Source: Carposina sasakii (taxonomy: Eukaryota > Arthropoda > Insecta > Lepidoptera > Carposinidae). From it: DNA of 64,000 nucleotides. The stretch spans positions 13,826,001-13,890,000 of the forward strand of contig CP053148.1 of NCBI GenBank assembly GCA_014607495.2, in the 5' to 3' direction. Shown piece after piece: positions 1 through 11,600 of this stretch. Below the pieces are notes generated by a model. That model was not told the origin of the DNA, made no database searches, and worked only from the letters and a program-made list of their open reading frames with translations. Position 1 is the stretch's first letter. Each line of letters begins with the position of its first letter. A program made the translations under genes and the position numbers.

Positions 1-259
1 AGTAAATAGACTGCGTTTTTCTGCATAAATGCACATAGACGCGCGTAGCAGGATTTTTTCACGAAAAATAATTAATATCTGTCTAAAAAAAAAACTAACA
101 TAAACACTAGACACTATAAATTTCGCACGATCAAGGAATTTAAAATTTAAAAAAAAAATAAAAAAAAAATTCCCAGCATTTTTTTGGTATAAACTTACTT
201 TATTTCATGTATAGAATACGTACCCTTCGTTAAAGGTGGCCACAAAAAAACATCCTGTA
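1..259 (+). repeat. MITE family E, copy 1 (cut by window start)
   Basis: Nearly identical to the inner and right part of the copy at 37087-37458, and in reverse to 42001-42370. It shares the run beginning AGTAAATAGACTGCG, the ACGCGCGTAG stretch, the poly-A region and the right end ACATCCTGTA. The left terminus lies before the window. The right end keeps the CCTG terminus followed by TA, as expected for an element with TA target duplication. There is no coding capacity. It is a non-autonomous DNA transposon; the superfamily is inferred only from the TA flank. Confidence 0.8.
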
Positions 260-2738
260 TATTGTTTCTGTAAGATTCATTTATTTATTTTTAAAATCCA
301 GTAAATGTCTACAAAAGTAGAATAGCAAAGAGTGATATTTTTGTAAGTAGGTAGGATTAGTAATATGACTAGGGATACAAGTATGAATCAAAGTATCCGT
401 ATTTAGTAGACCTAGACACTACAAAGACGCGGATAATTTAGGTAAATCGTGGCCAGAGCCTATTCGTCCAAGCTATTTGTGAATGTTACTGCCACATACC
501 GACAAGTTCAACCGCTAATATTCGCAAGAAAATACTCTCATTAGCTCTATTTTAATCTAACAGAAATTTTGAGGCAAGATATGCTATGGAGATAATGTTT
601 GGCCAATTCACATTTTAACATCGCTATAAAGAACCCCTTGTTGTTTTTTGTGGCGTCACCCGGCGTTCAAGGAAATAATATTTAATTTTAAAAATAATGT
701 TGAGGTAGCGAAAAGATCTAACGTTAAGTATTGTTCCATTTAAAGAGTTGTGAGGTTTCAAAGCTCTTCTGGAATCCCTCAATACAACGATATTTTCCGC
801 CCAACTGCAACCGTAAACAACATCGTCATCACTCACAATTGACTGCTAAATGATTTTGGACCAGTTTCAAAAAATTGAAAACAGAATATATGTCGACGAC
901 CGTTTTGTCTAGCCAGGTTGCACGAGCACGGTTCACCTCCAAATCCTATCGGCTAACCTATAATCAGCAGAGCGCATGTTTTCACCATTCAAACTGTCGA
1001 GGTGAGGGACAATGACTCGCGACAGAGATGCGCCCGGGCCAGTGCCGCCATGTTGGAACAGCTGATAACAGTTTTATAATAAGCACTGCTCAAGTATACG
1101 ACACATTCTATTAAACAATGAACAATATTCCAAGAAGGTTATTTTAAACAAAATAGACAAGAATGTCTCAAAAACTGAGTCATTTCATACGTCATAATGG
1201 ATAACATTACCTAATGACGACAGGCCTAATTTGTGCTTTCGAGGGCGACTGGTGCGTAATACAGCTCCAGGGTCCGCGCCTGTTACCGGAAGTTAATTAC
1301 CGTGGTCATATCATCTCCCTCGTGCCACCATTGTTCGTGGCGATGACCCATGGACGGCCATCTGTGCTTGCGCATTGAATGTTTACTATACTAACATAAT
1401 ATTGATAAATAATCAATAACGTATCAGAATTATCAAGCCAAATTGACACGTTACAGTAGAGCGTTCTAGTATCAATAATGTCGCGCATCAACGCGATAAA
1501 ACAGACATTTTGTGCCCGAATAACAGTTGAAGTGCAGCTGAATGCTTCCGAGTAAGCGCAGAGCTTAGGTCTATTACCGAGCAAACATTACAATCGGTGT
1601 GTGGCTGATTGAAAAGAAACACACAAGTACGCCTCACTGACGGTGGCAAGCCGAATCCGACCGAAACGCCGCGCCGAGACGGGACTAACCAACACTATAA
1701 AAAAACGAGAGATCGTTTCCTGCGATCAACGAACCTCCTACTATAGAGCGGACTGTATGAAACGAGTTTTGAAATTTATAAACATACACAAATACTTTTG
1801 ATACATGACGCAAAATATATTGAGATTAGAATGCGCATAATTAGAACATTGTTTGTTTCCGAGTCATGGATGTTTCTATACTTATCTATGTATTTATATA
1901 CCGTTGCTTAGTACTCACGACACAAGACCTTAGGGATCTTAGTGTGGGACTAGGTTAACGTGTTGTGTAGTGTGTGAATATTTATTTATTATTTATTTAT
2001 TTATTGCCATTTCGTATTAAATTTAATTGTAACTACTTATTCAATGTTTTTAACATATGAAAAAATGTGTGGCGTCATTCACATTATGCCACATGGGCAT
2101 TTTTCACAATAAAGAGAAACAAGATAAACAAGATAAAAGATTAAAGCTATAAGATCACCAAGACAAAATTAAGAAATGCATAAACTCAGTTCTATAAGAA
2201 AGATCACCAGAATATTAAAAAGTCACACGTCGTACCTAAGAGGCAAATAATGAATTAAACAACCAGAATATTTTTATATCGCTTCCCGAACTCATTCATG
2301 TCGGGCTATTCGTCGTTTCAACAAGTCCATATTCCAGGAAGATCTAATATTAAAATTGACTGCGAAGCTAAAATAGAGCAATGTCTTTGCGATCTGAACA
2401 CAAGTTCACGCCCGATCAAACCCACACAGATAAAACTAATTCCTCATCCCCAGTCATACTTACACATTAAATATCACTTTCTTTACTTAAGGATGTAATA
2501 TTTCACACTGTGAGCGAATCCTCTCGTATCTCGTTAATTTGAAGATATAGAGTACAGAAACAGTTTAATAATTGCCAAGACATTTAGTGCAATGCAAGTG
2601 CACTCAGAGAACCGTGTAATATGCCGTTGATGACATCGCAATGCATCGCTCTATACTTACACAAAGGATTTCATAGTGCATGTTCTTTGGTTAAATAAAT
2701 CATTTACTATTTATACCTATTGATGCTACCTTGTTTTT
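260..2738. other. Intergenic, no gene seen
   Basis: No open frame here looks like a real protein. A TATAAAA-like string near 1697, followed about 25-30 bases later by a weak initiator-like ATCAACG, could be a core promoter, but no convincing exon follows. The short frame at 2298-2498 has a CxxxxxxCxC pattern but no signal peptide or splice support. Several AT-rich stretches (1981-2010) are low complexity. Confidence 0.5.
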
Positions 2739-4184
2739 AACCGACTTCAAAAAGAGAGGTTATCAATTCGTCTGTATGTTGTGTTACCTCAGAACTCCGT
2801 CATTTATGAACCGATTTCAAATTTTTTTTTATAGTTGGTCATGGTATACTTCCAGGTTGGTCCCATATTCACCATATCAGGATCTGATGATGGGATCTTA
2901 GAGAAATCGAGGGCAATCCTCGAATATTGTAGGCACATGTAGTCTGTTTTTATACTTTTACTGAGCGTTTTGATCACCTACATATAAAACATAACATCTG
3001 ATGATGGAATCTCTAAGGAATCTAGTGATATCCTCAAATATAAAAGGCACGAGTAGTCCGTTTTTAGATTTTTATAGAGAATTTTGGTCAGCTACACATA
3101 ATATAAAGGAAACGAGGGTCTGATGATGGAGCCGCCGAAAAACAGATAGTGGAACTTTTTAGTAACAAAATCCCCCTATGGCAGGGGGGGGGCTACGTCC
3201 AGTAATAGGCTTATGAAGATGAAGATAATTGTTTTAAGTCATTAAATTATATGTTGCGTTAAGCCGTGTCCGAAGTAAGATGGTTATAGAGGAAGAGGTA
3301 GACATGAGAAAAACGAGATGACGGATAATAGGGATGAATGAAAAAAGAGTACCTACATATTGCACCGACCCCAAATGATTGGGAACAGGGCAGGAAGAAG
3401 GAGTGTAATTATATGTTGCTTAAATAAGTGTGTACATGGCTGTTGTGCTGCCAAATCTCTTATATTCCTCCGAGGCGTGGTGCATGTACCATCGCCACAT
3501 ACGCATTCTGGATCGATTCCACCTCAAGTGCCTCCGATCCATCATGAGAATCAGATGGTCCAACCGAGTGCGTAATACCGAAGTATTGCGAAGAGCCAAT
3601 GTAAGTGCCATTGAGGCCTACTTAATGCGTCGGCAGCTTCGGTGGTGCGGTCATGTGTCTCGTATGGCGGAGGAGAGATTGGCTAAGAGCATCTTCTTTT
3701 CTGAACTAGCACAACGACCAGAGTGGCGCAGGACGGTGATAAAGCAAGTACACGAGTTCGAGGAGCAGCGTCAAGCTCGTCCTCCTGCTGCCATTATCTA
3801 TAATACAATAATGGCGCACTAACCTGTCCTCTGTGTGCGCGGGCGTTCAGGGCGAAGATTGGCTATGTAAATGTGAGCCATCTCCGAGCGCAAGAACGCC
3901 AACTTAGTAATATCTAGGAGTAGAAGTGGTCGCCATGACCGAAATTGGTCGGAGGTCATCATTATCATCATAATCATCATATTGTCAAACGTAAAGTTTC
4001 GAAGCCTAGTCCTTTTTCTCTTTTGTCATGTGGCCTATTTTATATAAAAATTATATAAATCTGACAATATTATGCCTTCTTAACTTCGTACACGGCTTAA
4101 CGCAATATATATTTGCCCTTTAGTTAAATTTTACTTTTGTAAGCTCGAGTTTTGGGAGGAAGTCGGTTTTTCGTTTTAAAAAAA
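2739..4184 (+). mobile_element. Composite AACCGACTTC element, copy 1 (long form)
   Basis: It begins AACCGACTTCAAAAAGAG and ends GGAAGTCGGTTTTTCG, so the tips are short inverted repeats (AACCGACTTC / GAAGTCGGTT). Inside, in order: recurring GATCTGATGATGGGATC-type blocks, a LINE-like tail (CTACGTCCAGTA...ATAGGCTTATGAAGATG), a LINE ORF2 remnant (3360-3822), a GATCATCATTATCATC stretch, and a 3' block ending GAGTTTTGGGAGG. Other copies lie at 20037, 29902, 48342, 49234 and 50970 (reverse). Short copies lack most or all of the LINE remnant. No intact transposase is seen. It is either a non-autonomous DNA element that captured LINE sequence or one repeatedly invaded by it. Confidence 0.7.
3360..3822 (+). 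pseudogene. LINE ORF2 C-terminal remnant in composite element
   Basis: The frame at 3430-3822 reads [14 protein letters not shown], then [24 protein letters not shown] and [13 protein letters not shown]. This is the familiar region downstream of the reverse transcriptase in animal LINE ORF2 proteins. The usual end follows but with residues missing compared with the reverse-strand copy near 51324-51863: here SELA runs straight into QRPEWRR and the DLDAKRDELK part is absent. The endonuclease and catalytic RT domains are missing, so the fragment is dead. It lies wholly inside the AACCGACTTC element. Confidence 0.75.
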
Positions 4185-6131
4185 TTATTAATATGACAAT
4201 TCTATAGTTCAAATGACAATTATACAACAGTTGTAGTACCTGCCTACCAGTGGAATGTCTACCTACAACAAGTAACAAACAACTATCATTTCAAAAGATA
4301 GTTAGAAACAATAAAGCATACATCGTGGAAGTAGCACACTACAAAACCTACCTATCAGTTTAATATTCAATACACGCATTTCAACTCTGTTATTATAGCA
4401 ATAGAGACTGATCTTATAAAATAAACAGGCTATCTGGTAAAGAGTTACGTACGATATTCATTGTGAGCTTCTGACACCAACTAGACACGCTTCTCATTTA
4501 ACAATATTTGACATTGACTATAAAATGAAACAATGTGTGTACCGCAAGTTTACAACATTGAGAATTGAGGTTTGGTACTACATGGCCTTCTATGTAATCG
4601 TAATATACCTAAACTAGTACTGATGTCTCTATAATGATTTAATAGAACCAAAAGTTTTAGACTATTTTAATAATGAAGATCTTAGGCACGGTGATTATGA
4701 AAAAACCTCAATAGGTTGTGAGCAATTTTATCTTGAATAGGTATAGATAATTTGGCATATTTCACTCTATCTGCAGAATATTTAAGCAATTTGGAGGTAA
4801 TCAGATATGTTTTGAAGAACACTCACACATAACCTTACGTACAAAGATGTGTCTCGCCGTACACCCACACACTAATTTGTCCACTTTTATGATCCAGGAT
4901 TCATACTGAGATATTCTAATTATTCATGGATTACATGAATTCATGGATAATCATTTATTTTCCGAATGACTAGACTTTTCTTGTTTATTTAGTAATTGAG
5001 AAAATATCTATTTACAAAAATATCTTTATGGTTTTGAGTAGGGAGCCAAATCTATATTTTTGCTATGTTTCAAATAACAGAAATTTAATGAATTAAATTT
5101 AAAAACGAGGAATTAATAGTTTTTAAGGTCGAACCTAATGATTTTCGATGGTCATTAGTCAACAAGTCAATCAGAAGTTAACTATTTACAATAATGAATT
5201 AAATCATCCGTAACAATAGTCAACTTCTGATCCTGAAGTCTGCCATGCCATATTATCAAGAACGGGTAAATAATGTGTGTACATTTTAGTGTGTCTCTAG
5301 GTACTGCTTTTAATGAACAAATATTGATTATTACGATTATTGGAGATTTTAATGTTTAGCTATATTAGTTATATTATATAATGTGTAATATCTTATGCAA
5401 ATATTATTTAGGATAGGTAGTGCAGGATCACGATCGCGCCCATTCATTGTTCCAATTGACTTATGCCCTCATGAACCATTCGATTCAAAATCTCCGGGCA
5501 TTGTGTTCGACTAGTCTTCCGTTTCTTACTTAATTTCGAGGTACCAAGCTATATGGGAAATGAAATACAAACCTATTTATCTGTAACAATTGGTATAACT
5601 ACGTTTACCAAGTTGCACGCAGTAAAGAATATCAAAACTTGACAATGGCAGTAATATGGCATAATTGTATGCATATAAACCTATTATACCGCTGTATAAG
5701 TTTTAAACGGAATCGATAATACCTATAGTGCTAGGCAAGCGTTAAACCGATAAAATAAGCAAACAAATCTCCGTGCAACCGGTTTCTCTATATTTTATAC
5801 ATGCACGAATAGTACATGTATTATGCAATAATTATGACAAAGACAAAAATAATTATGATGGTAATAAAGTTAAGACTGTATCAAGAAACATTTCCAATGG
5901 TTCACCAGTCAAAGGAGCACGACTATCGGGCGCTCACATTGGCAGCGACCAACTTCGTAAAAGGGACCAGACCACTTGTAATTACAAAATGTAACTGCTC
6001 CGACTTGATTCTGACTCAGAAAGTGCGCAATATGAACTTTAAGGTAAATTGGAAACTGTTCGGTGGTGGCTGGATATTGCAAAACTATTTCCATGCTGCA
6101 AAGCATAAGTCATACCAGACAAGCTAAGATA
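4185..6131. other. Intergenic, no gene seen
   Basis: AT-rich sequence with no supported coding region. The frame at 5816-6127 contains KCNCSDL near 5989-6005 and is followed by AAG|GTAAAT at 6042, in the phase that would join the first recognised exon of gene A at 8650. It has no signal peptide and no second cysteine pair, so it is not called. A weak inverted repeat (ATCAGAAGTTAACTA / TAGTCAACTTCTGAT) lies near 5168-5235. Confidence 0.45.
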
Positions 6132-6876
6132 GGGGAGACCGGGGATAGTTCACTATAGGGGTAGGTAGAGTAACTGTCAAAAACTCATTCGGTGCAATAG
6201 CTATAAGGCAACCAGTGATGCACAAGAGTCCGTCACTGACCCCCGCACAATCACCAAAAATGCGACGTTGCACACGCAAGTCGCTTGAAAGTAGAAACGT
6301 AATGTTTCAAAAGAACGCATGCTAGTAACTATTTTTGTCGTAATGTTATTTGTAATAATGCCTATTTATTCATGATTATTGATTGTTTAAGATTATTAAT
6401 CATTATTTATAACGAATGTTTGATTCATGTTTTTTTTAATGTATTATTCTATTTGATTTGGACGCAGTATTGAGGTTATGGCCCTTGATAAAAAAAATTT
6501 AAAGGTGTTTCGGGGCTAGTAGGCTAATGTATGATGGGGCTGGTTGACCTATGTATGTTATGACTATTACCAAATAACAAATATAATTTCATTAGTTACA
6601 CGAGATTATTTATTACCAAATAGTTAAAGGCTATAAACAAGTTGTCTCGTTTTGTTTGAAATACTTAGTAAGTTAGTACTTTGTTTGTTTTGGGTACTCG
6701 AATTGATTGTTTTATTTTTATAACTTGAATTTTATTGTGTTTAATCTGAAGTTGTGAAAAAAACAAAGCTTAATAGTCAATCTAATAACTGTACCTATTT
6801 TTAAAATAATTAACTGTAAAGAAATAAAAATAGACACCTCTAAGCTGAAAATTGGTCAACTATCCCCGGTCTCCCC
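6132..6876. mobile_element. 745-bp MITE with 19-bp TIR and TA flanks
   Basis: The left end GGGGAGACCGGGGATAGTT (6132-6150) is repeated exactly as the reverse complement at 6858-6876. Both ends are flanked by TA (6130-6131 and 6877-6878). The interior is AT-rich with no open frame of note. A TA duplication and short TIR fit a non-autonomous Tc1/mariner-like element; the superfamily is inference, while the TIR and TA are seen directly. Confidence 0.88.
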
Positions 6877-7204
6877 TAAACTAAACGTCATGTTAATTTT
6901 CTATAATAGGGTTGGAATTTGCATCGATGGGTTTGATTTTATTAGACCACGGTAGGATACTGTAAAGATAGCCCAATCTGGATTGTGTAGTGCGTCAGTT
7001 TATTTTTATTACACTTTGCTTATGTGAGAGCGGACGTGTCGCCTATACTGCTTTCTTTTGTAGTTTTATATTTCTGACCATACATTCCTTCAGAATTCAA
7101 TGCGCTGAGTTTGTTTACTTTAATAATAGGATTGGGTATTAATTTGTACACCTTGTACAAATGACGTCTGAACTAACATTTTCATGAAGTGACAAGATTA
7201 CAAG

Positions 7205-7665
7205 CTATATCATCATTCTTATTTCAGCCCTTGGAAGTAGACTTCCAAGTAGACAGTAGACTGCTGAACATATGCCTCCCCCAACAATCGATACCGACCG
7301 GTCGGAAGCAGCCTGCATCCAACCGACGCCCGCGACCTGGCCAGGTCGTCCGTCCATCTCGCGGGTGGCCTTCCCACGCTGCGTTTGCCGATACGTGGTA
7401 TCCACTCTAGAACTTTCCGGCTCCATCGGCCATCAGTTCTTCGAGCTATGTGCCCTGCCCATTGCCACTTCAGCTTGCTGGACCGTTGAGCTATATCAGT
7501 AATCTTTGTACGTGTGCGGATCTCCTCATTTCTGATTCTATCACGCAGAGATCCCGAACATAGCTCTCTCCATCGCCCGCTGTGCGATCCTGGACTTCTT
7601 TATGAGGCACACAGTTAAAGACCACGTCTCGGCACCGTAGGTCATCCATCACACAAGCCATATAT
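7205..7665 (-). pseudogene. LINE ORF2 C-terminal remnant, reverse strand
   Basis: On the reverse strand the sequence reads YGAETWSLT, AQRAMERAMFGIS, then, after a one-base frameshift at about 7550, LRDRIRNEEIRTRTKITDIA, KLKWQWAGHIARRTDG and GKRSVGRPPARWTDDL. This is the typical C-terminal end of insect LINE ORF2. The 3' end carries the GGCATATGTTCAGCAGTC tail. No reverse transcriptase core remains and the frame is broken, so it is a dead 5'-truncated copy. Confidence 0.8.
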
Positions 7666-8649
7666 GTAATGTTCAATATTCCAGCTATTACTTAAATAAT
7701 ACAATTATCATAATACATTTTGGTTCCATATGCCACCATCTATGATAATAACATGCAAGGACTAACTGGTCCGGTAATAGGAGCTATTAGAAAAATGACA
7801 ATATAATTTATGTGTAGGTAAAATACACGTTTTTCTTCCTAGAGACAATGTGGCGTACCATAAATGTTCTTATAACAAATTCTGAAATAAGGTGATTTAC
7901 ATAATTATTTTTGGGTGATATTACGAGATGAGGTACAATCGTTTGCATCCAAACAAACGTTTACAAGCACCATCATACAGCTATCCTGTTTGTTGCTGCG
8001 TGCGTAATTCAATCAGCTACCCGTATCTGTAGTACCCCTTATCTGTTTGGCATTAAGGGAGCACGAGGTGGAGTTGATCTAACCTAACAACTTTTGCTTA
8101 TAGAAAATAGTATCGACGTTGTACAGACGATGGCCAAAATTAGATTTAGGAGCGGTTTATATTACGCTTCGTACTTACATCAAGTACCTATCGCATCTCT
8201 TTTGTGAATTTCCTTCATGTATTGGACCACCAGCAGCTGTAAAGCTAAATGCTATTGAGCGTGAACAATGACTCACATAGCTAATATTTTCTATAAAAAT
8301 CGCCAGTTCGATAACGACGCAAAAAATTTAAACATTCGCAAAGGCAGCGATAAGGACCACACAACTTGGTTTTATAACTGGTAGGATTTGTATGTCTCCA
8401 TTTAACAAGTTGTACTCCTTGAGTCTTCGTCTTTAATATGGCAATTAGTCACCAGTTTATAAGTAATATTATCAGCGACTGTGACCATTGTTAGTGCACT
8501 AATTTCTCATACTTGATTCTCGTAATGTAGCAGTTATGTGAACTGTGGTACTTTCGTGTCCCAAGTCTTCCACAATTGTAAATTAGAAATTAGTATACAG
8601 ATTTTTCTTTTAAATAGAAGGAAATATAATTATGTGTTTTCTTTTTCAG
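7666..8649. other. Upstream flank or intron of gene A
   Basis: No coding region or repeat was recognised. Because the first identified exon of gene A starts with a splice acceptor at 8649, this stretch is probably intronic; the exon holding the signal peptide must lie further upstream or outside the window. Confidence 0.45.
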
Positions 8650-11600
8650 AAATTATCAATATTGGGTGGAGATGTACCCCCCATCACTTCAGATTTGATA
8701 CTAACAGGAGGAGAGGCGGTGTTATTTGGTTTACATTCGTTATCAAATCTCACTGACCTACGACTCCTCCGACTAACCGGCACCAAACAACTACGAATGA
8801 CAAAATCGACTGCAGTGGACATGAATGTTTTAAACACTTTTGTCGAAATAGAAGATATCCCAAACGTCCGGATAGAATCTTACGCCTTCTCGAGTATCAA
8901 AGGTAAAAACATGCAGCGATGCACCTGCCGAACTTTCCATTACACTTCAGATGCAAAAGTTTCAAAGAATGTAACAACATTAATCAATCAATCAAAACCG
9001 ATAGAGGTTCGTTATCGTAACATTTCCTAGGTAGGTCGCGTTATTTAGCTAACGTAATGAATGTATAATCGCTATTGGAGGATGGGTCACGATAACGAAC
9101 ATCAATGCGAAACGATGTAACATTGTCCAACCCTACATGCATTTTTAACAGCAAAGATCATCAAATAATGCGCGATATGCTTTAGCTACGATTTCGGCAC
9201 GTGTGTCGCTACTTTCAAATTCTGCTTTCGCGCAACATAAAAATCAAGCAGCATGTGCATAGCGAATACTTACTGGTTGAAAATAACAGATAATTTGAAG
9301 TTAAAAGCTTGTAACTGTTAAGTATTCCCACTGCGATCATATTATTGGTCACCTGGTACAGGTACGAGTATTATTATGTGTTACGTAACGTATAAAGAGC
9401 AACCAAAAGCAACCGCTCACTTCCCATTACCGGTACCCAACACGCCTATGGACGTGACCGGTGTACAATGCTTTTTTATACGGTTCTATTGATTTGATAG
9501 TGCTAGTTGCGAATTAATTTTATCTATTTCTCCCCAGCTTATGGTTATCGCTCGTTTAAATTCTAAGGCCAACTTGCAGCAAAAGCATAAATAAAGAATT
9601 ATCACACACCACAGCTTTTTCTGTCTGTCAAAAAGCAAGACGGTATCGGCAAGATAAAACTGCGTCTAAAGTTAGACAATATTTAAAAATGACAGAAAAA
9701 TGTATGGAATATTAGTGAAATTTAGGCTATGTTTAGCTTAAACAATGTTTAAATTATATTAACGCGGCATGTGTTTTTAACTCTCGATTAATACTTCTGG
9801 GACGAGTAACGCTAAATACGGTGAAGTTTTTTAGATTATATCTTGGCTTTTTGAGCGTTAGGGAAACAACAATCAATATTTTACTTATTACTTATAATGA
9901 TATCGGTATAACGTTTAGGTCAAGCCCTTGAGGTCGTTCGTCTCGTGCTGCACCGGATGACTGTCATTATCAAATCACCGCCACAAGTCTTAACTACATG
10001 GCCAAGCTCTCTTGTTACATTGCTATTCTACACGTTCTGCATATTGTAACGTTGTACAAAAAATATATATGTATAATCAAAATTCAATAAAAAAAGTTCT
10101 ACTTACATTGTTTCGTCATATATTTTTGATCTGAGGCGGTATTGTACAATATCAAGATATGCAGTGCAGTGGGTTCGATTCCCACTCGGGTGAAGAATTT
10201 TTTCTTCTATAATTTTTTATAATATCAAGATATTATAAAACTGCTAAACTTAATAGTAATACGAATTATTGTGTCATAAAATGTTGATGTTGTTTAGAGG
10301 AAGAGAGTCCTAACATCTGTGCAGAAGCTGCCGGGCTGCGTCTCGTGACGCACGAGTACAAAAATAATGCAACTTAATTTTTTTTAACAACTTTAACAAG
10401 ATGTGAATACTTTTTTAATAGCCTATACCGTGTCCCACTGCTGGGCAAAGGCCTCCCCATTTGAGCCCACAATTGTCTTGTTCCCGCTATAGTGGCCCAA
10501 TCTGGCAGAAACTTATCCAGGTCATCACATCACTCCATCTTCTCCTAAGTCTTCAATATTAGTATATATACGAGTAGTTACTGTCCATACAAAGCCGACA
10601 GAGCGATGCGTACGATATATGATGACTAATTCGTTACTATTTCTGCAGCCGCTGCCTGCACCGCATGTGTATTTTAGAACAAACGGCAATGTGTCCCATG
10701 CATGCTTTACTTAATACTATTTAATAGGGAAATCTGATAAGCTGTAAGCGATGTATTTGGCAGTTAAATCAGACTGCCAAATACAAGCATTATCTATTTC
10801 AATGATACACTGCGATTAATATGTGAAGCCAAATTACAATTTCATAGTTCCAACTTCAAAGTAGATAGTAGAATAGAACTGGTGGCAATTTCAATGTACC
10901 TAACTTCGATTCCAATATCATTTAATTTCAATCGGAGGACTTCTCTCGACTCTAGGTGAATCCATCCGGCAGCGGCACGATTTAGTTAAAAATACGCGTT
11001 TCCCCGACTTAGTATTCATGTTCCACAGGATAATGACTCATGAGACGCACGAGCAATACAAAGCATTGCATTTCTTAGACAATAGAGCAGTGTTCTTACC
11101 ATGTTTGAACGTTCTATTTACTATTTCATTTTATCTCGCTATGCCGTGAAAATAATTGCTATGCGTCTGTGTATCTAAGCCATTAGAAGGGAGTAAATAA
11201 AATTCCAATATTGTATGTAATTTCAGGCCCTCTATCGGTGACGATCAGTAATTGTAGTGTGGTGATGTTGGGAAGTCAAGCATTCTCTTGGCTACTAAAC
11301 GTGAGCATACACAGCATAGAAAACCTGCAGTTATCTCAAGACACTTTCACACTGGATACTTCTTCAGGCAACGTCGGTGAACACGGCCCTGGTATGTCGG
11401 TAAGTGTGCAGCGACGTTTTGCGAAATTATTAACACTTTAATGCCATTGTTGCGAATGTATAAATATTTATGTGCTGTGCATTGTTAATTTAAAATTGTT
11501 TCATGGATTACACTATCACTAGCTATGCTAACTGATTCGATTGCATTTTAGTATAATAAAGAAATATTGTTTACAGGTCGAAATCGATGACGTTAAAACC

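Larger units (their letters stand above)
8903..11226 (+). other. Gene A intron with repeat fragments
   Basis: The 2.3-kb intron begins GTAAAAAC and ends TAATTTCAG. It holds a tRNA-type SINE fragment (10160-10205), a reverse LINE tail (10430-10560) and a 12-bp hairpin (10753-10784). Nothing else was recognised. Confidence 0.7.

Noticed and set aside
1697..1730. TATA plus initiator-like core promoter
   Set aside because: TATA-like strings are common in AT-rich DNA and no exon follows.
2298..2498. Frame with CxxxxxxCxC resembling the gene B N-terminal cysteine cluster
   Set aside because: No signal peptide and no suitable donor site; too short to support.
5168..5235. Weak inverted repeat ATCAGAAGTTAACTA / TAGTCAACTTCTGAT
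   Set aside because: Imperfect and short with no flanking duplication; not distinguishable from chance in AT-rich DNA.
5816..6127. Candidate first exon of gene A (KCNCSDL and in-phase GTAAAT)
   Set aside because: No signal peptide, no second cysteine pair, no acceptor evidence; chance match is likely.
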